Of a stretch of 64,000 nucleotides of DNA, positions 33,073 through 41,371 are shown one piece after another. The translations under genes were made by a program, and so were the position numbers. Every line of letters begins with the position of its first letter. The first letter of the stretch is position 1. The stretch spans positions 3,561,501 to 3,625,500 of the forward strand of contig NZ_LZEU01000001.1 in NCBI RefSeq assembly GCF_014490745.1. The letters are read 5' to 3'. The notes under the pieces were generated by a model. That model had not been told where the DNA came from. It saw only the letters and a list, made by a program, of their open reading frames with translations, and ran no database searches. The stretch comes from Pseudomonas alcaligenes. Its GTDB lineage: Bacteria; Pseudomonadota; Gammaproteobacteria; Pseudomonadales; Pseudomonadaceae.

Positions 33073-33845
33073 TCGGCGTAACCCGGCATCTGCATATCGA
33101 GCTTGCGCAGCAGCGCCGGCCACGGCAGCGAACCGCCCATGCCCTGCGGGCTGCGCATCACCCCGGCGATCATCGCCCGGGCGCCGTCGAGAATCTGCTG
33201 CGGAATGTGGATCAGCTCGCCGCCACCGCTCTGCGCCATGATCTGCGCCTCGCAGGCACGCTGCAGGGTGAACATGCCGAGGAAGGCGTCGGCGATGCTG
33301 CCGAAAGCGGTGAGCAGGCCGTGGTTGGGCAGGATCATGAAGTTCTTGTCGCCCAGATCGGCCTGCAGACGGGCCTTCTCGTCGTGGTTCAGGGCCACGC
33401 CTTCGTAGCCGTGGTAGGCCAGGCTGGCCAGCACGAACAGCGACTGCTGCGACAGCGGCAGCAGGCCATTTTTCTGCGCGGATACGGCGATGCCGGCGGC
33501 GGTGTGGATGTGCAGCACGCAGGCCACGTCGTGGCGCACCTCGTGCACGGCACTGTGGATGGTGTAGCCGGCCGGGTTGATGTCGAACGGGCTGTCCATC
33601 AGTTTGTTGCCGGCCAGGTCGATCTTCACCAGGCTCGAGGCGGTGATCTCGTGGAACATCAGGCCGTAGGGGTTGATCAGGAACTCTTCGGTGCCGGGGA
33701 TCTTCGCCGAGATATGGGTGAAGATCAGGTCGTCCCAGCCGTACAGGGCGATCAGCCGGTAGCAGGCGGCCAGATCGACGCGGGTCTGCCATTCGGCAGC
33801 GGAGACCTGGTTCTTCACATTGGGCAAGCTGAGCGGAGCGTTCAC
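33069..33845 (-). CDS. Class II aldolase/adducin family protein
   Basis: A 258-residue protein of the class II aldolase fold, metal-dependent lyases or epimerases of sugar phosphates and related hydroxy acids. Zinc ligands are expected in HDVACVLHIHTAAG and in the LPNHGLLTAFG histidine. WDDLIFTHISAKIPG and FLINPYGLMFHEITAS are typical of the decarboxylase/aldolase subgroup. Start is GTG at 33845, with GAGG eight bases upstream. First gene of a three-gene overlapping operon with the hydrolase and the DUF1569 protein. Confidence 0.82.
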   Translation of the reverse strand: MNAPLSLPNVKNQVSAAEWQTRVDLAACYRLIALYGWDDLIFTHISAKIPGTEEFLINPYGLMFHEITASSLVKIDLAGNKLMDSPFDINPAGYTIHSAVHEVRHDVACVLHIHTAAGIAVSAQKNGLLPLSQQSLFVLASLAYHGYEGVALNHDEKARLQADLGDKNFMILPNHGLLTAFGSIADAFLGMFTLQRACEAQIMAQSGGGELIHIPQQILDGARAMIAGVMRSPQGMGGSLPWPALLRKLDMQMPGYAE

Positions 33846-34005
33846 GGCGGGTACCTCGGCACTTGTTGTTGTGCCAAGGAGTCTAGCGAGCGACGCCCCC
33901 CGCACCAGTCGCCTTGCAGGCCAGCGCAGTGGCCTTGCGGGTCACTGTGCACTCATCTGGCGCCGCGGCGCAGGCCTGGCTGGATCTGCTCGACGAGCAC
34001 GCCAC

Positions 34006-34473
34006 TCACAGCAGCTCGGGATAGGTGCCTGCCAGTAGCGGCCAGCGCGCCTGCTCGGCCGGGTCATCGGCCAGCAGGCGGAAGTTCTCGAAGCGAAACT
34101 CCGGCGCCACCGTGCAGCCCACCAGGGTGAACTCGCCGAGGCTGCGTGCCGCCTGCCAGGCCTGGGCCGGCACCACCCGCTGCGGCAACTGCTCGGCCGC
34201 CACCGGGCCGAGTCGCTCACAGCGCACGGCATCCGCCGTATCCCCGACCAACAGCTGCAGCGGCGCGCCTTCGTGGTAATGCCACAGCTCGTCGGCATCC
34301 ACCCGGTGCCAGCGACTCACCGCGCCGCCCGGCAGGAGGAACAGGATGGCGCTGGACGCAGCACGGCCCGCGGCATCGCGCTGGGCCGAGGTGAACAGGC
34401 GCCGGTAATAGCCGCCCTCGGGATGGGCAACCAGCTGCAGCTCGCGGATCAGCTCGACGGCGCGCGGGTGCAT
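34006..34473 (-). CDS. Cupin DUF985 family protein
   Basis: A 155-residue single cupin of the DUF985 family. AHPEGGYYRRLFTS and SRWHRVDADELWHYHEGAPL carry the conserved histidines and glutamate of a metal-binding cupin, and CTVAPEFRFENFRLL is the family end. Function unknown. Its ATG overlaps the flavodoxin stop by one base, so the two are translated together. Confidence 0.85.
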   Translation of the reverse strand: MHPRAVELIRELQLVAHPEGGYYRRLFTSAQRDAAGRAASSAILFLLPGGAVSRWHRVDADELWHYHEGAPLQLLVGDTADAVRCERLGPVAAEQLPQRVVPAQAWQAARSLGEFTLVGCTVAPEFRFENFRLLADDPAEQARWPLLAGTYPELL

Positions 34474-34922
34474 CAGCTTTTCAATGCCTCGGCCAGCTCA
34501 TTCAGCCAGGGCATGGCGTCGTCTTCCGGGGTCACCGATTCGCTGGCGTCCAGGCGCAGCATCGGCAGCACCTCGCGCACACCCAGCTCCAGCAGCAGCT
34601 CGCGCATCTGCTCGCCACCGCCGCAGAACACGTCGTAGCTGGAATCCCCCAGGGCCAGTACCGCGCCCGGCAGGCCGGCCCAGGCCGGGAAGCGGTCGCG
34701 CAGGGTGAAATACAGCTCCTGCAGGTTGCCCGGCAGCTCGCCCATGCCGGTGGTCGAGGTCACCACCAGCACCGCCTCGGGGGCAAAGGCCAGCACCTCG
34801 TCGAACTTCACCCCGGCCTTGTGCCAGGGCTCGAAACCGGCGCCCTTGAGCACCTCGACGGCGCGCTGGGCAACCTCCTCGGCAGCACCGTAGACCGACC
34901 CGGAGAGAATGGCGACTTTCAT
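34473..34922 (-). CDS. Flavodoxin
   Basis: A 149-residue flavodoxin, an FMN electron carrier. FMN loops are ILSGSVYGAAEEVAQRAVEV (phosphate loop, somewhat divergent), VVTSTTGMGELPGNLQEL and ALGDSSYDVFCGGGEQM. It could be the partner of the Fpr reductase encoded at 11.4 kb. It resembles the flavodoxin next to folM-folE-folX in P. aeruginosa (PA3435), here separated from them by ~10 kb. Confidence 0.88.
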   Translation of the reverse strand: MKVAILSGSVYGAAEEVAQRAVEVLKGAGFEPWHKAGVKFDEVLAFAPEAVLVVTSTTGMGELPGNLQELYFTLRDRFPAWAGLPGAVLALGDSSYDVFCGGGEQMRELLLELGVREVLPMLRLDASESVTPEDDAMPWLNELAEALKS

Positions 34923-35023
34923 GCAGGACTCCGCAACAGCTTGATAATGTCTCGCATTATGCCGCAAGTGGACGGTTTGCCGGGATGCCATAGAATGCGC
35001 CAAACACCTGGGGAATGTGCACC

Positions 35024-35476
35024 ATGATCGACGCCAAACTGCTGCAACTGGTGGTAGATGCCTCCAACGACGGGATAGTCGTGGCCGAGCAGGAAGGCGA
35101 GGACAATATCCTGATCTACGCCAATGCCGCCTTCGAGCGCCTCACCGGCTACAGCAGCGACGACATCCTCTACCAGGATTGCCGCTTTCTGCAGGGCGAC
35201 GACCGCAACCAGCTGGGCCTGGCAGCGATTCGCGAGGCGATTCGCAGCCAGAAGCCGTGCCGGCAGATCATCCGCAACTACCGCAAGGACGGCAGTGCGT
35301 TCTGGAACGAACTGTCGATCACCCCGGTGTTCAACGAGGGCGATCAGCTCACCTATTTCATCGGCATCCAGAAGAACGTCAGCGCCGAAATAGAGGCCAG
35401 GCAGCGGATTGTGGAACTTGAGGCCGAGGTCAGCCGTCTGAAGAGCGAACTCGCGGCATTACAGGCGCCCCGCTAG
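35024..35476 (+). CDS. Short LOV blue-light photoreceptor
   Basis: A 150-residue LOV protein without output domain. The flavin-binding core DILYQDCRFLQGDDRNQ has the adduct-forming cysteine at residue 53, as in the P. putida short LOV protein PpSB1-LOV, and NYRKDGSAFWNELSITPV, YFIGIQKNVS also match. The C-terminal ~25 residues form a J-alpha-like helix (EIEARQRIVELEAEVSRLKS) that would dimerise. Blue light forms a cysteine-flavin bond and signals by shape change. ATG 35024 is preceded by GGGGAAT; an ATG three codons upstream is less fitting. Confidence 0.92.
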   Translation: MIDAKLLQLVVDASNDGIVVAEQEGEDNILIYANAAFERLTGYSSDDILYQDCRFLQGDDRNQLGLAAIREAIRSQKPCRQIIRNYRKDGSAFWNELSITPVFNEGDQLTYFIGIQKNVSAEIEARQRIVELEAEVSRLKSELAALQAPR

Positions 35477-35543
35477 ACCGAACGGTCACTGCGGCGGCGT
35501 GTTTATTGCTTGCGAATAACCATCCCCGCCCGTGGGAGGCGCC

Positions 35544-36158
35544 ATGCCCGAGCACAACACCCTGTCCAGTGAAGAACTGGACTTCCTCCGCCAGGTGTTC
35601 AGCAGTCAGCTGATCGGCAACCCCCTGCAGCTGCCCGCCTTCAAGGTCGATGGTGGCCCCCAGGCCAATGCCCTGCTCGGCCGCCTGGGTCTGCACGCCC
35701 AGCTGAGCCTGGAAGCGCAACTGGGCAATTACCGCATGAGTTTCCCCCTGCAGCTGGTGGAAGACGAAATGCACAGCCTGCAGCTGGAACTGGGCGCCCC
35801 GAGCATTTTCGAGGAAGGCGCCGTGCGCCGCCCCTGGCGCCTGACGCTGCCCACCCCGCTGCCGCTGCTCGACGAACACGGCCAGGCCACCGCGCTGCGG
35901 GTACACGAGATATCCCCTGGCGGCCTGCTGGTCAGCAGCCAGACGCCCGGCACTCCGCTTCCCGAGCTGTTCAGCCTCTGGCTGCCCCTGCCGGGACGCG
36001 AGCCGATGCCGGTCAGCGGCCGCTGCATTCGCCGCACCAGCCCACAGCGCGCCGCCTATCGCCTGCTGCTGAACCACCGCGAGCACAGCGAACGCATTCG
36101 CCAGTACATCTTCGAACAGTATCGCCAGCGCCACCCGCAACTGCAGATCGCCGGCTGA
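35544..36158 (+). CDS. PilZ-domain protein with N-terminal YcgR-like region
   Basis: A 204-residue protein: ~95 residues resembling the YcgR N-terminal domain, then a C-terminal PilZ domain. The cyclic-di-GMP motifs are GAVRRPWRLTLP (RRxxR) and HEISPGGLLVSS (the first residue is E rather than D or N). Flagellar-brake proteins have this layout, but no flagellar gene is near. GGGAGGCGCC before ATG 35544 fixes the start. Distinct from the single-domain PilZ protein at 13.3 kb. Confidence 0.82.
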   Translation: MPEHNTLSSEELDFLRQVFSSQLIGNPLQLPAFKVDGGPQANALLGRLGLHAQLSLEAQLGNYRMSFPLQLVEDEMHSLQLELGAPSIFEEGAVRRPWRLTLPTPLPLLDEHGQATALRVHEISPGGLLVSSQTPGTPLPELFSLWLPLPGREPMPVSGRCIRRTSPQRAAYRLLLNHREHSERIRQYIFEQYRQRHPQLQIAG

Positions 36159-36301
36159 CTGTCATAGATCACTGTCACCTTTTAGATGAAGGCAGATAGA
36201 CCCAGCCAATCGTGTTCATGCCTTCATTCAATTTAGCGATTACGGCCGATGCGGTTAGTATGCGCAGCATCAAGTTACCAACCCCCAACAGGAGTTTTCT
36301 C

Positions 36302-36865
36302 ATGTCTCTGATCAACACCCAGGTTCAGCCGTTCAGCGCCAACGCTTTCCACAACGGCGAGTTCATCCAGGTTACCGAGCAGTCCCTGAAGGGCAAATGG
36401 TCGGTTCTGATCTTCATGCCGGCAGCCTTCACCTTCAACTGCCCGACCGAAATCGAAGACGCCGCCAACAACTACGCCGAGTTCCAGAAAGCTGGCGCCG
36501 AAGTGTACATCGTCACCACCGACACCCACTTCTCCCACAAGGTCTGGCACGAAACCTCGCCGGCCGTTGGCAAGGCTCAGTTCCCGCTGATCGGTGACCC
36601 GACCCACGCCCTGACCAACGCTTTCGGCGTGCACATCCCGGAAGAAGGCCTGGCCCTGCGCGGCACCTTCGTGATCAACCCGGAAGGCGTGATCAAGACC
36701 CTGGAAATCCACTCCAACGAAATCGCTCGCGACGTCTCCGAGACCCTGCGCAAGCTGAAAGCCGCTCAGTACACCGCCGCCAACCCGGGCCAAGTCTGCC
36801 CGGCCAAGTGGAAAGAAGGCGAGAAGACCCTGGCTCCGTCCCTGGATCTGGTTGGCAAGATCTAA
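36302..36865 (+). CDS. ahpC: Alkyl hydroperoxide reductase subunit C (peroxiredoxin)
   Basis: A 187-residue 2-Cys peroxiredoxin that reduces hydrogen peroxide and organic peroxides. The peroxidatic cysteine is in FMPAAFTFNCPTEIED and the resolving cysteine in GQVCPAKWKEGEKTL. Codon use is strongly biased to the preferred set, as expected of a highly expressed gene. CAGGAG precedes the ATG. ahpF follows after 245 bp that contain a large palindrome. A clear OxyR box was not found upstream. Confidence 0.96.
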   Translation: MSLINTQVQPFSANAFHNGEFIQVTEQSLKGKWSVLIFMPAAFTFNCPTEIEDAANNYAEFQKAGAEVYIVTTDTHFSHKVWHETSPAVGKAQFPLIGDPTHALTNAFGVHIPEEGLALRGTFVINPEGVIKTLEIHSNEIARDVSETLRKLKAAQYTAANPGQVCPAKWKEGEKTLAPSLDLVGKI

Positions 36866-37006
36866 AAACGGTCTGGAAACTACTGCGCGTCGCTGATGCG
36901 GCGTTGAAATCAGGCTCGGGCTGCTCATTTACAGCTCGTAAACTCCGCGCCCTCGCCTGATTTCGCCTTGCCTCAGCAACGCTCGCTACGTTTCCCGCTC
37001 CGTTTT
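36865..37006. repeat. Large imperfect palindrome between ahpC and ahpF
   Basis: About 142 bp reads nearly the same on both strands: AAAACGG...GGAAAC...GCTGA...GAAATCAGGC on the left and GCCTGATTTC...CAGC...GTTTCC...CCGTTTT on the right, with TTTAC/GTAAA near the centre. It resembles an extragenic repeat common in Pseudomonas and could fold as one long hairpin in mRNA or single-stranded DNA. Confidence 0.8.
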
Positions 37007-37110
37007 ACGCGCTGACAGGTCACACCCGATCTTGTAAGCGCGCCCGAACGCCCGGGCGCGATCCGCCCGGGCGTTTGTTTGTCCGCAATTCGTTGAAAAG
37101 GAACCCCGTC

Positions 37111-38667
37111 ATGTTGGATGCCAGTCTTAAAACCCAGTTGCAGGCCTACCTCGAGAAGGTCACCCAGCCGTTCGAGATCGTCGCTTCCCTCGATGACGGC
37201 GAAAAGTCCCAGGAACTGCTCGGACTGCTGCAAGACATCGTCGGCCTGACCGACAAGATCAGCCTCAAGACCGATGGCAGCGATGCGCGCCGTCCGTCCT
37301 TCGCCCTGGTTCGCCCGGGCGCCGATATCGGCGTCAGCTTCGCCGGTATCCCCATGGGCCACGAGTTCACCTCGCTGGTGCTGGCCCTGCTGCAGGTCGG
37401 TGGCCACCCGTCCAAGCTGGATGCCGAGACCATCGCGCAGATCCAGGCCATCGAAGGCACCTTCGAGTTCGAGACCTACTTCTCGCTGTCCTGCCAGAAC
37501 TGCCCGGACGTGGTGCAGGCGCTGAACCTGATGGCCGTGCTCAACCCCAACATCCGCAACGTCTCCATCGACGGCGCGCTGTTCCAGGAAGAAGTCGAGC
37601 GCCGCCAAATCATGGCCGTGCCGAGCATCTACCTGAATGGCGAAGTGTTCGCCTCGGGCCGCATGGAAGTGAAGGAAATCCTCGCCAAGATCGACACCAA
37701 GGCCGGTAGCCGCGATGCCGAGAAGATGAGCGCCAAGGAAGCCTTCGACGTACTGGTCATCGGGGGCGGCCCGGCCGGCGCCGCGGCGGCCATCTACGCC
37801 GCGCGCAAGGGCATCCGCACCGCCATCGCCGCCGAGCGCTTCGGTGGCCAGGTGCTGGACACCATGGCCATCGAGAACTTCATCTCGGTGAAGGAAACCG
37901 AAGGGCCGAAACTGGTGCGTGCCCTGGAAGAGCACGTCAAGGAATACGAAGTCGACATCATGAACCTGCAGCGTGCTTCCGCCCTGGTTCCGGCCAGCAG
38001 CGAAGGCGGCCTGCACGAGGTCAAGTTCGACAACGGCGCTTCGCTCAAGGCCAAGACCGTGATCCTCTCCACCGGCGCGCGCTGGCGCGAGATGGGCGTC
38101 CCCGGCGAGCAGGAATACAAGGCCAAGGGCGTGTGCTTCTGCCCGCACTGCGACGGCCCGCTGTTCAAGGGCAAACGCGTGGCGGTGATCGGCGGCGGCA
38201 ACTCCGGCGTCGAAGCGGCCATCGACCTGGCCGGCCTGGTCAGCCATGTGACTCTGCTGGAGTTCGCCGACACCCTGCGTGCCGACGCCGTGCTGCAGAA
38301 GAAGCTGTACAGCCTGGCCAACGTCACCGTGATCAAGAGCGCGCAGACCACCGAGGTCAAGGGCGACGGGCAGAAAGTCACCGGCCTGGTGTACAAGGAT
38401 CGCACCAGCGACGCCGTACACACGGTCGAGCTGGAAGGCATCTTCGTGCAGATCGGCCTGCTGCCCAACAGCGACTGGCTGAAAGGCACAGTCGAACTGA
38501 GCCGCTTCGGTGAGATCATCGTCGACGCCAAGGGCGCCACCAACATCCCCGGCGTGTTTGCCGCCGGCGACGTGACCACCGTGCCGTACAAGCAGATCGT
38601 CATCGCCATGGGCGAAGGTTCGAAGGCCTCGCTCTCCGCCTTCGACCATCTGATCCGCCACAGCTGA
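37111..38667 (+). CDS. ahpF: Alkyl hydroperoxide reductase subunit F
   Basis: A 518-residue flavoprotein that passes electrons from NADH to AhpC. The N-terminal thioredoxin-like pair has the CQNCPD active site; the FAD loop is [19 protein letters not shown]; the thioredoxin-reductase-like CxxC is [11 protein letters not shown]; and the NADH loop is [19 protein letters not shown]-terminal [15 protein letters not shown] binds FAD. Length fits the family (~521). It probably shares the ahpC promoter, unless the palindrome between them lowers read-through. Confidence 0.96.
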   Translation: MLDASLKTQLQAYLEKVTQPFEIVASLDDGEKSQELLGLLQDIVGLTDKISLKTDGSDARRPSFALVRPGADIGVSFAGIPMGHEFTSLVLALLQVGGHPSKLDAETIAQIQAIEGTFEFETYFSLSCQNCPDVVQALNLMAVLNPNIRNVSIDGALFQEEVERRQIMAVPSIYLNGEVFASGRMEVKEILAKIDTKAGSRDAEKMSAKEAFDVLVIGGGPAGAAAAIYAARKGIRTAIAAERFGGQVLDTMAIENFISVKETEGPKLVRALEEHVKEYEVDIMNLQRASALVPASSEGGLHEVKFDNGASLKAKTVILSTGARWREMGVPGEQEYKAKGVCFCPHCDGPLFKGKRVAVIGGGNSGVEAAIDLAGLVSHVTLLEFADTLRADAVLQKKLYSLANVTVIKSAQTTEVKGDGQKVTGLVYKDRTSDAVHTVELEGIFVQIGLLPNSDWLKGTVELSRFGEIIVDAKGATNIPGVFAAGDVTTVPYKQIVIAMGEGSKASLSAFDHLIRHS

Positions 38668-38683
38668 TCAGCGCCGCAACGCC

Positions 38684-38705
38684 AAAGGGCCCCTCGGGGC
38701 CCTTT
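38684..38705 (+). terminator. ahpF terminator
   Basis: AAAGGGCCCC and GGGGCCCTTT pair around TC and are followed by TT, giving a good rho-independent terminator after ahpF. Confidence 0.85.
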
Positions 38706-38758
38706 TTCATGGCTGGCGCAACGGGCACACTGTGCCCTCCTCCGCTGCCGGCTCGACC

Positions 38759-38983
38759 ATGAACCCCGAAGACCTCCTCCTGCTGGTGACCCGTACCATG
38801 CCGTTCGGCAAGTACAAGGATCGCCTGCTCGCCGACCTGCCCGGCCACTACCTCAACTGGTTCGCCCGCGAGGGTTTCCCCAAGGGCGAGATCGGCCGCC
38901 TGCTGGCCCTGATGCAGGAGATCGACCACAACGGCCTCAAGCCGCTGCTCGACCCGCTGCGCCAGCGCCAGCCGCGCCAATGA
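38759..38983 (+). CDS. DUF3820 family protein
   Basis: A 74-residue protein of the DUF3820 family, also called the putative quorum-sensing-regulated virulence factor family. The core MPFGKYKDRLLADLPGHYL, then NWFAREGFPKGEIGRLLALM, is diagnostic. Function is not established. It starts 91 bp after ahpF beyond a terminator and is followed by rhlG. Confidence 0.82.
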   Translation: MNPEDLLLLVTRTMPFGKYKDRLLADLPGHYLNWFAREGFPKGEIGRLLALMQEIDHNGLKPLLDPLRQRQPRQ

Positions 38984-39081
38984 CACGGCATTCCCCTGGG
39001 CAATAACGCCCGCTCGCGCTTCATCCGGCTCCTGCGGGCGATTAGGGTTAAGGCCTTCCCAACCTGCCCGAGGACTCCTTC

Positions 39082-39852
39082 ATGCACTCCTACTTCAGCC
39101 TGCAGGGCCGCACCGCCCTGGTTACCGGCGGCACCCGCGGCATCGGCCGGATGATCGCCCAGGGCTTCCTCGAAGCCGGCGCGCGGGTGTTCATCTGTGC
39201 CCGTGACGGCGCCGCCTGCATCCAGACCGCCGAGGAACTGTCGGTGTATGGCGAGTGCATCGGCCTGGCCGCCGACCTGTCCAGCGAGGAAGGCGCCAAG
39301 GCCCTGGCCGCCGAACTGGGCAGCCGTCTGCAGCAGCTGGATATCCTGGTCAACAACGCCGGCACCACCTGGGGCGCACCGCTGGAAAGCTACCCGGTGA
39401 AAGGCTGGGAAAAGGTCATGCAGCTCAACGTCACCTCGGTATTCAGCTGCATCCAGCAACTGCTGCCGCTACTGCGCAAGGCCGGCAACGCGCAGAGCCC
39501 GGCGCGGGTGATCAACATCGGCTCGGTGGCCGGCATCAGCTCGTTCGGCGAACAGGCCTACGCCTACGGCCCGAGCAAGGCGGCGCTGCACCAGCTGTCG
39601 CGCCTGCTGGCCCGCGAGCTGGTCGGCGAGCACATCAACGTCAACGTGATCGCCCCCGGGCGCTTCCCGAGCAAGATGACCAAGCACATCGCCCAGGACG
39701 AAGCGGCCATGGCCGAGGACGTCGCGCATATCCCCATGCAGCGCTGGGGCCGCGAGGAAGAAATGGCCGCACTGGCGATCAGCCTGGCCAGTGCCGCAGG
39801 CGCCTACATGACCGGCAACATCATCCCCATCGACGGTGGCTTCAGCCTGTAA
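39082..39852 (+). CDS. rhlG: NADPH-dependent beta-ketoacyl reductase RhlG
   Basis: A 256-residue short-chain dehydrogenase very similar in sequence to P. aeruginosa RhlG (PA3387). Cofactor loop VTGGTRGIGRMIAQGFLEAG, ILVNNAGTTWG, catalytic INIGSVAG and YAYGPSKAALHQL. RhlG reduces beta-ketoacyl substrates and has been tied to rhamnolipid and PHA precursors, though its role is debated. GAGGA upstream sets the ATG. No rhamnolipid genes lie nearby. Confidence 0.92.
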   Translation: MHSYFSLQGRTALVTGGTRGIGRMIAQGFLEAGARVFICARDGAACIQTAEELSVYGECIGLAADLSSEEGAKALAAELGSRLQQLDILVNNAGTTWGAPLESYPVKGWEKVMQLNVTSVFSCIQQLLPLLRKAGNAQSPARVINIGSVAGISSFGEQAYAYGPSKAALHQLSRLLARELVGEHINVNVIAPGRFPSKMTKHIAQDEAAMAEDVAHIPMQRWGREEEMAALAISLASAAGAYMTGNIIPIDGGFSL

Positions 39853-39954
39853 CGTCCACGCGCCAGGCCCTGCTGCCACGCGACAACTGACCGCAGCCGG
39901 CGTCTGGCCGGCCGCGCTACAGTGAGGGCATCAGGGCTACTCAGGACGAGACGC

Positions 39955-40806
39955 ATGGACAGTGAAAGGGCAAGCCTGGCCACAGGCTATGCACGGATCC
40001 GCCAGGAAGCGACGGTACTGGCGGGCAAGCTCGGCGACCTTGGCCAGCGCGCCTCGGTCTACCACCACCTGTACGAAGACTCCGGCGGGCGCAACGTCTT
40101 CCCGCTGATCGCCGCCCACGGCGCCTTGTGGGGCGCCGGCTACTTCGCCCTGGGGATGAAGGTCGGCGCCCTGCTCTCCGCCCAGTACCTGCTGCAACCG
40201 GCCCTGCGCCGGGAGAAAATGCGCCAGCTGCACGCCTTCGCCGACGCCTTCCGCGACATCAACCGGCGCGTGTGCATCGAGGCCTACTGCGCCTATCACC
40301 TCAGCAAGCAATTCGGCCATCTGGCGGAGATCGACCAGTACGTGCCGCCGCGCCTGCTGGCCGCGCTGAACGCCTGCCACCAGACCCAGGCCGAGCAGCG
40401 GACACTGCCCGCCGAACAACGCCGGGCGCTGTTCGAGGCGTTCTTTCTGTGGGAGCAGGAAGCCATAGTCGGGCCGGCCGTGGAGCAGGCCATCGCAGCC
40501 CTCGACTGGCCGCTGATCCGCCATGTGGCGCTGCGCCCGCGCATCGAGTTCGCCTACTTCAGCAGCAGCCGCAACATGAAGTTCAAGGACTTCGCCAGCA
40601 CCGCCGAGCGCATCGACAAAGGCCTGCGCGCCTATGAGCTGGCCGAGCAGAGCGGGCTGCTGCAGGTGGAGGCGGCGCTGAGCCGCTACGGGGTATTGCC
40701 GGCGGCCTTCTTCAACGGCACGGCGGGCTACTTCGCCGAGCTCAAGGCCCGCCTGGCCGGCACTCAGTCGGCCGCCTGCTCCAGCTCGGCCTTGAGCGCC
40801 TCGTAG
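39955..40806 (+). CDS. Conserved hypothetical protein
   Basis: A 283-residue protein without a family I recognise. A Gly/Ala-rich, mildly hydrophobic stretch at about 47-75 (FPLIAAHGALWGAGYFALGMK) might touch the membrane. The rest is helical and charged, with FSSSRNMKFKDFASTAERIDKG as a distinctive motif. It follows rhlG by 102 bp. Its last 43 bp overlap the end of the convergent gene at 40764-41303. Probably a Pseudomonas-lineage protein. Confidence 0.65.
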   Translation: MDSERASLATGYARIRQEATVLAGKLGDLGQRASVYHHLYEDSGGRNVFPLIAAHGALWGAGYFALGMKVGALLSAQYLLQPALRREKMRQLHAFADAFRDINRRVCIEAYCAYHLSKQFGHLAEIDQYVPPRLLAALNACHQTQAEQRTLPAEQRRALFEAFFLWEQEAIVGPAVEQAIAALDWPLIRHVALRPRIEFAYFSSSRNMKFKDFASTAERIDKGLRAYELAEQSGLLQVEAALSRYGVLPAAFFNGTAGYFAELKARLAGTQSAACSSSALSAS

Positions 40807-41303
40807 GCTGGCGCGGCGTAGATGCCGACGTCCACCGCCAGCTGCAGTACCCGCGGCAGGTCGCTGGTGTAGACGAGCACGCACTGCAGCTCGTCATCCA
40901 GCGGCTCGCTGATATCCACCAGCACGTAGCCGCCCTTCTCCTTGTACAGCGCCGAGAGCTGCACCTGGATGCGGTTGAGCGCCTTGAGCGGCTCGACCTT
41001 GGCCAGCTGCTTGGGCTTGATGTTGAAGGTCACGCTGGGGCCGAAGGAGTCGATGATCTGCGCCAGCAGGCTCTCGTAGTCGTCGGCCTGGAACAGCACG
41101 GTGTCCGGCAGGCTGCCGATCACCACCCACTCGCCCAGCGGAATGGGGAAATCGTCGTCGTAGTTGATGTCCGGGTTGGCCGCCAGGAAGGCCTGCGAGT
41201 CGGCGTAGGCCTGGGCCGCCTCGTCGGCGATACGGGCAATCTCCTCGTCGGTCATGCAGCCGGAGCTGATCAGGGTGATGAGTTCGAGGAGCTGGGCGTT
41301 CAT
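40764..41303 (-). CDS. Conserved hypothetical protein
   Basis: A 179-residue acidic protein without recognised family. It begins MNAQLLELITLISSGCMTDEE and has a central GEWVVIGSLPDTVLFQADDYESLL. The composition (many D, E, L) suggests a soluble cytoplasmic protein. The start is the first ATG after the intergenic gap. Its 3' end overlaps the convergent gene by 43 bp. Confidence 0.65.
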   Translation of the reverse strand: MNAQLLELITLISSGCMTDEEIARIADEAAQAYADSQAFLAANPDINYDDDFPIPLGEWVVIGSLPDTVLFQADDYESLLAQIIDSFGPSVTFNIKPKQLAKVEPLKALNRIQVQLSALYKEKGGYVLVDISEPLDDELQCVLVYTSDLPRVLQLAVDVGIYAAPAYEALKAELEQAAD

Positions 41304-41371
41304 GGGGCAATCCTGGACGGGCGAAACGGGCGCATAGGATAGCCTGCGCGGCGCGGCGCCGGGAGCCCGGC

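Noticed and set aside
36159..36301. OxyR box before ahpC
   Set aside because: Two ATAG half-sites are present (36164 and 36196) but 32 bp apart rather than 22, and the CTAT partners are missing.
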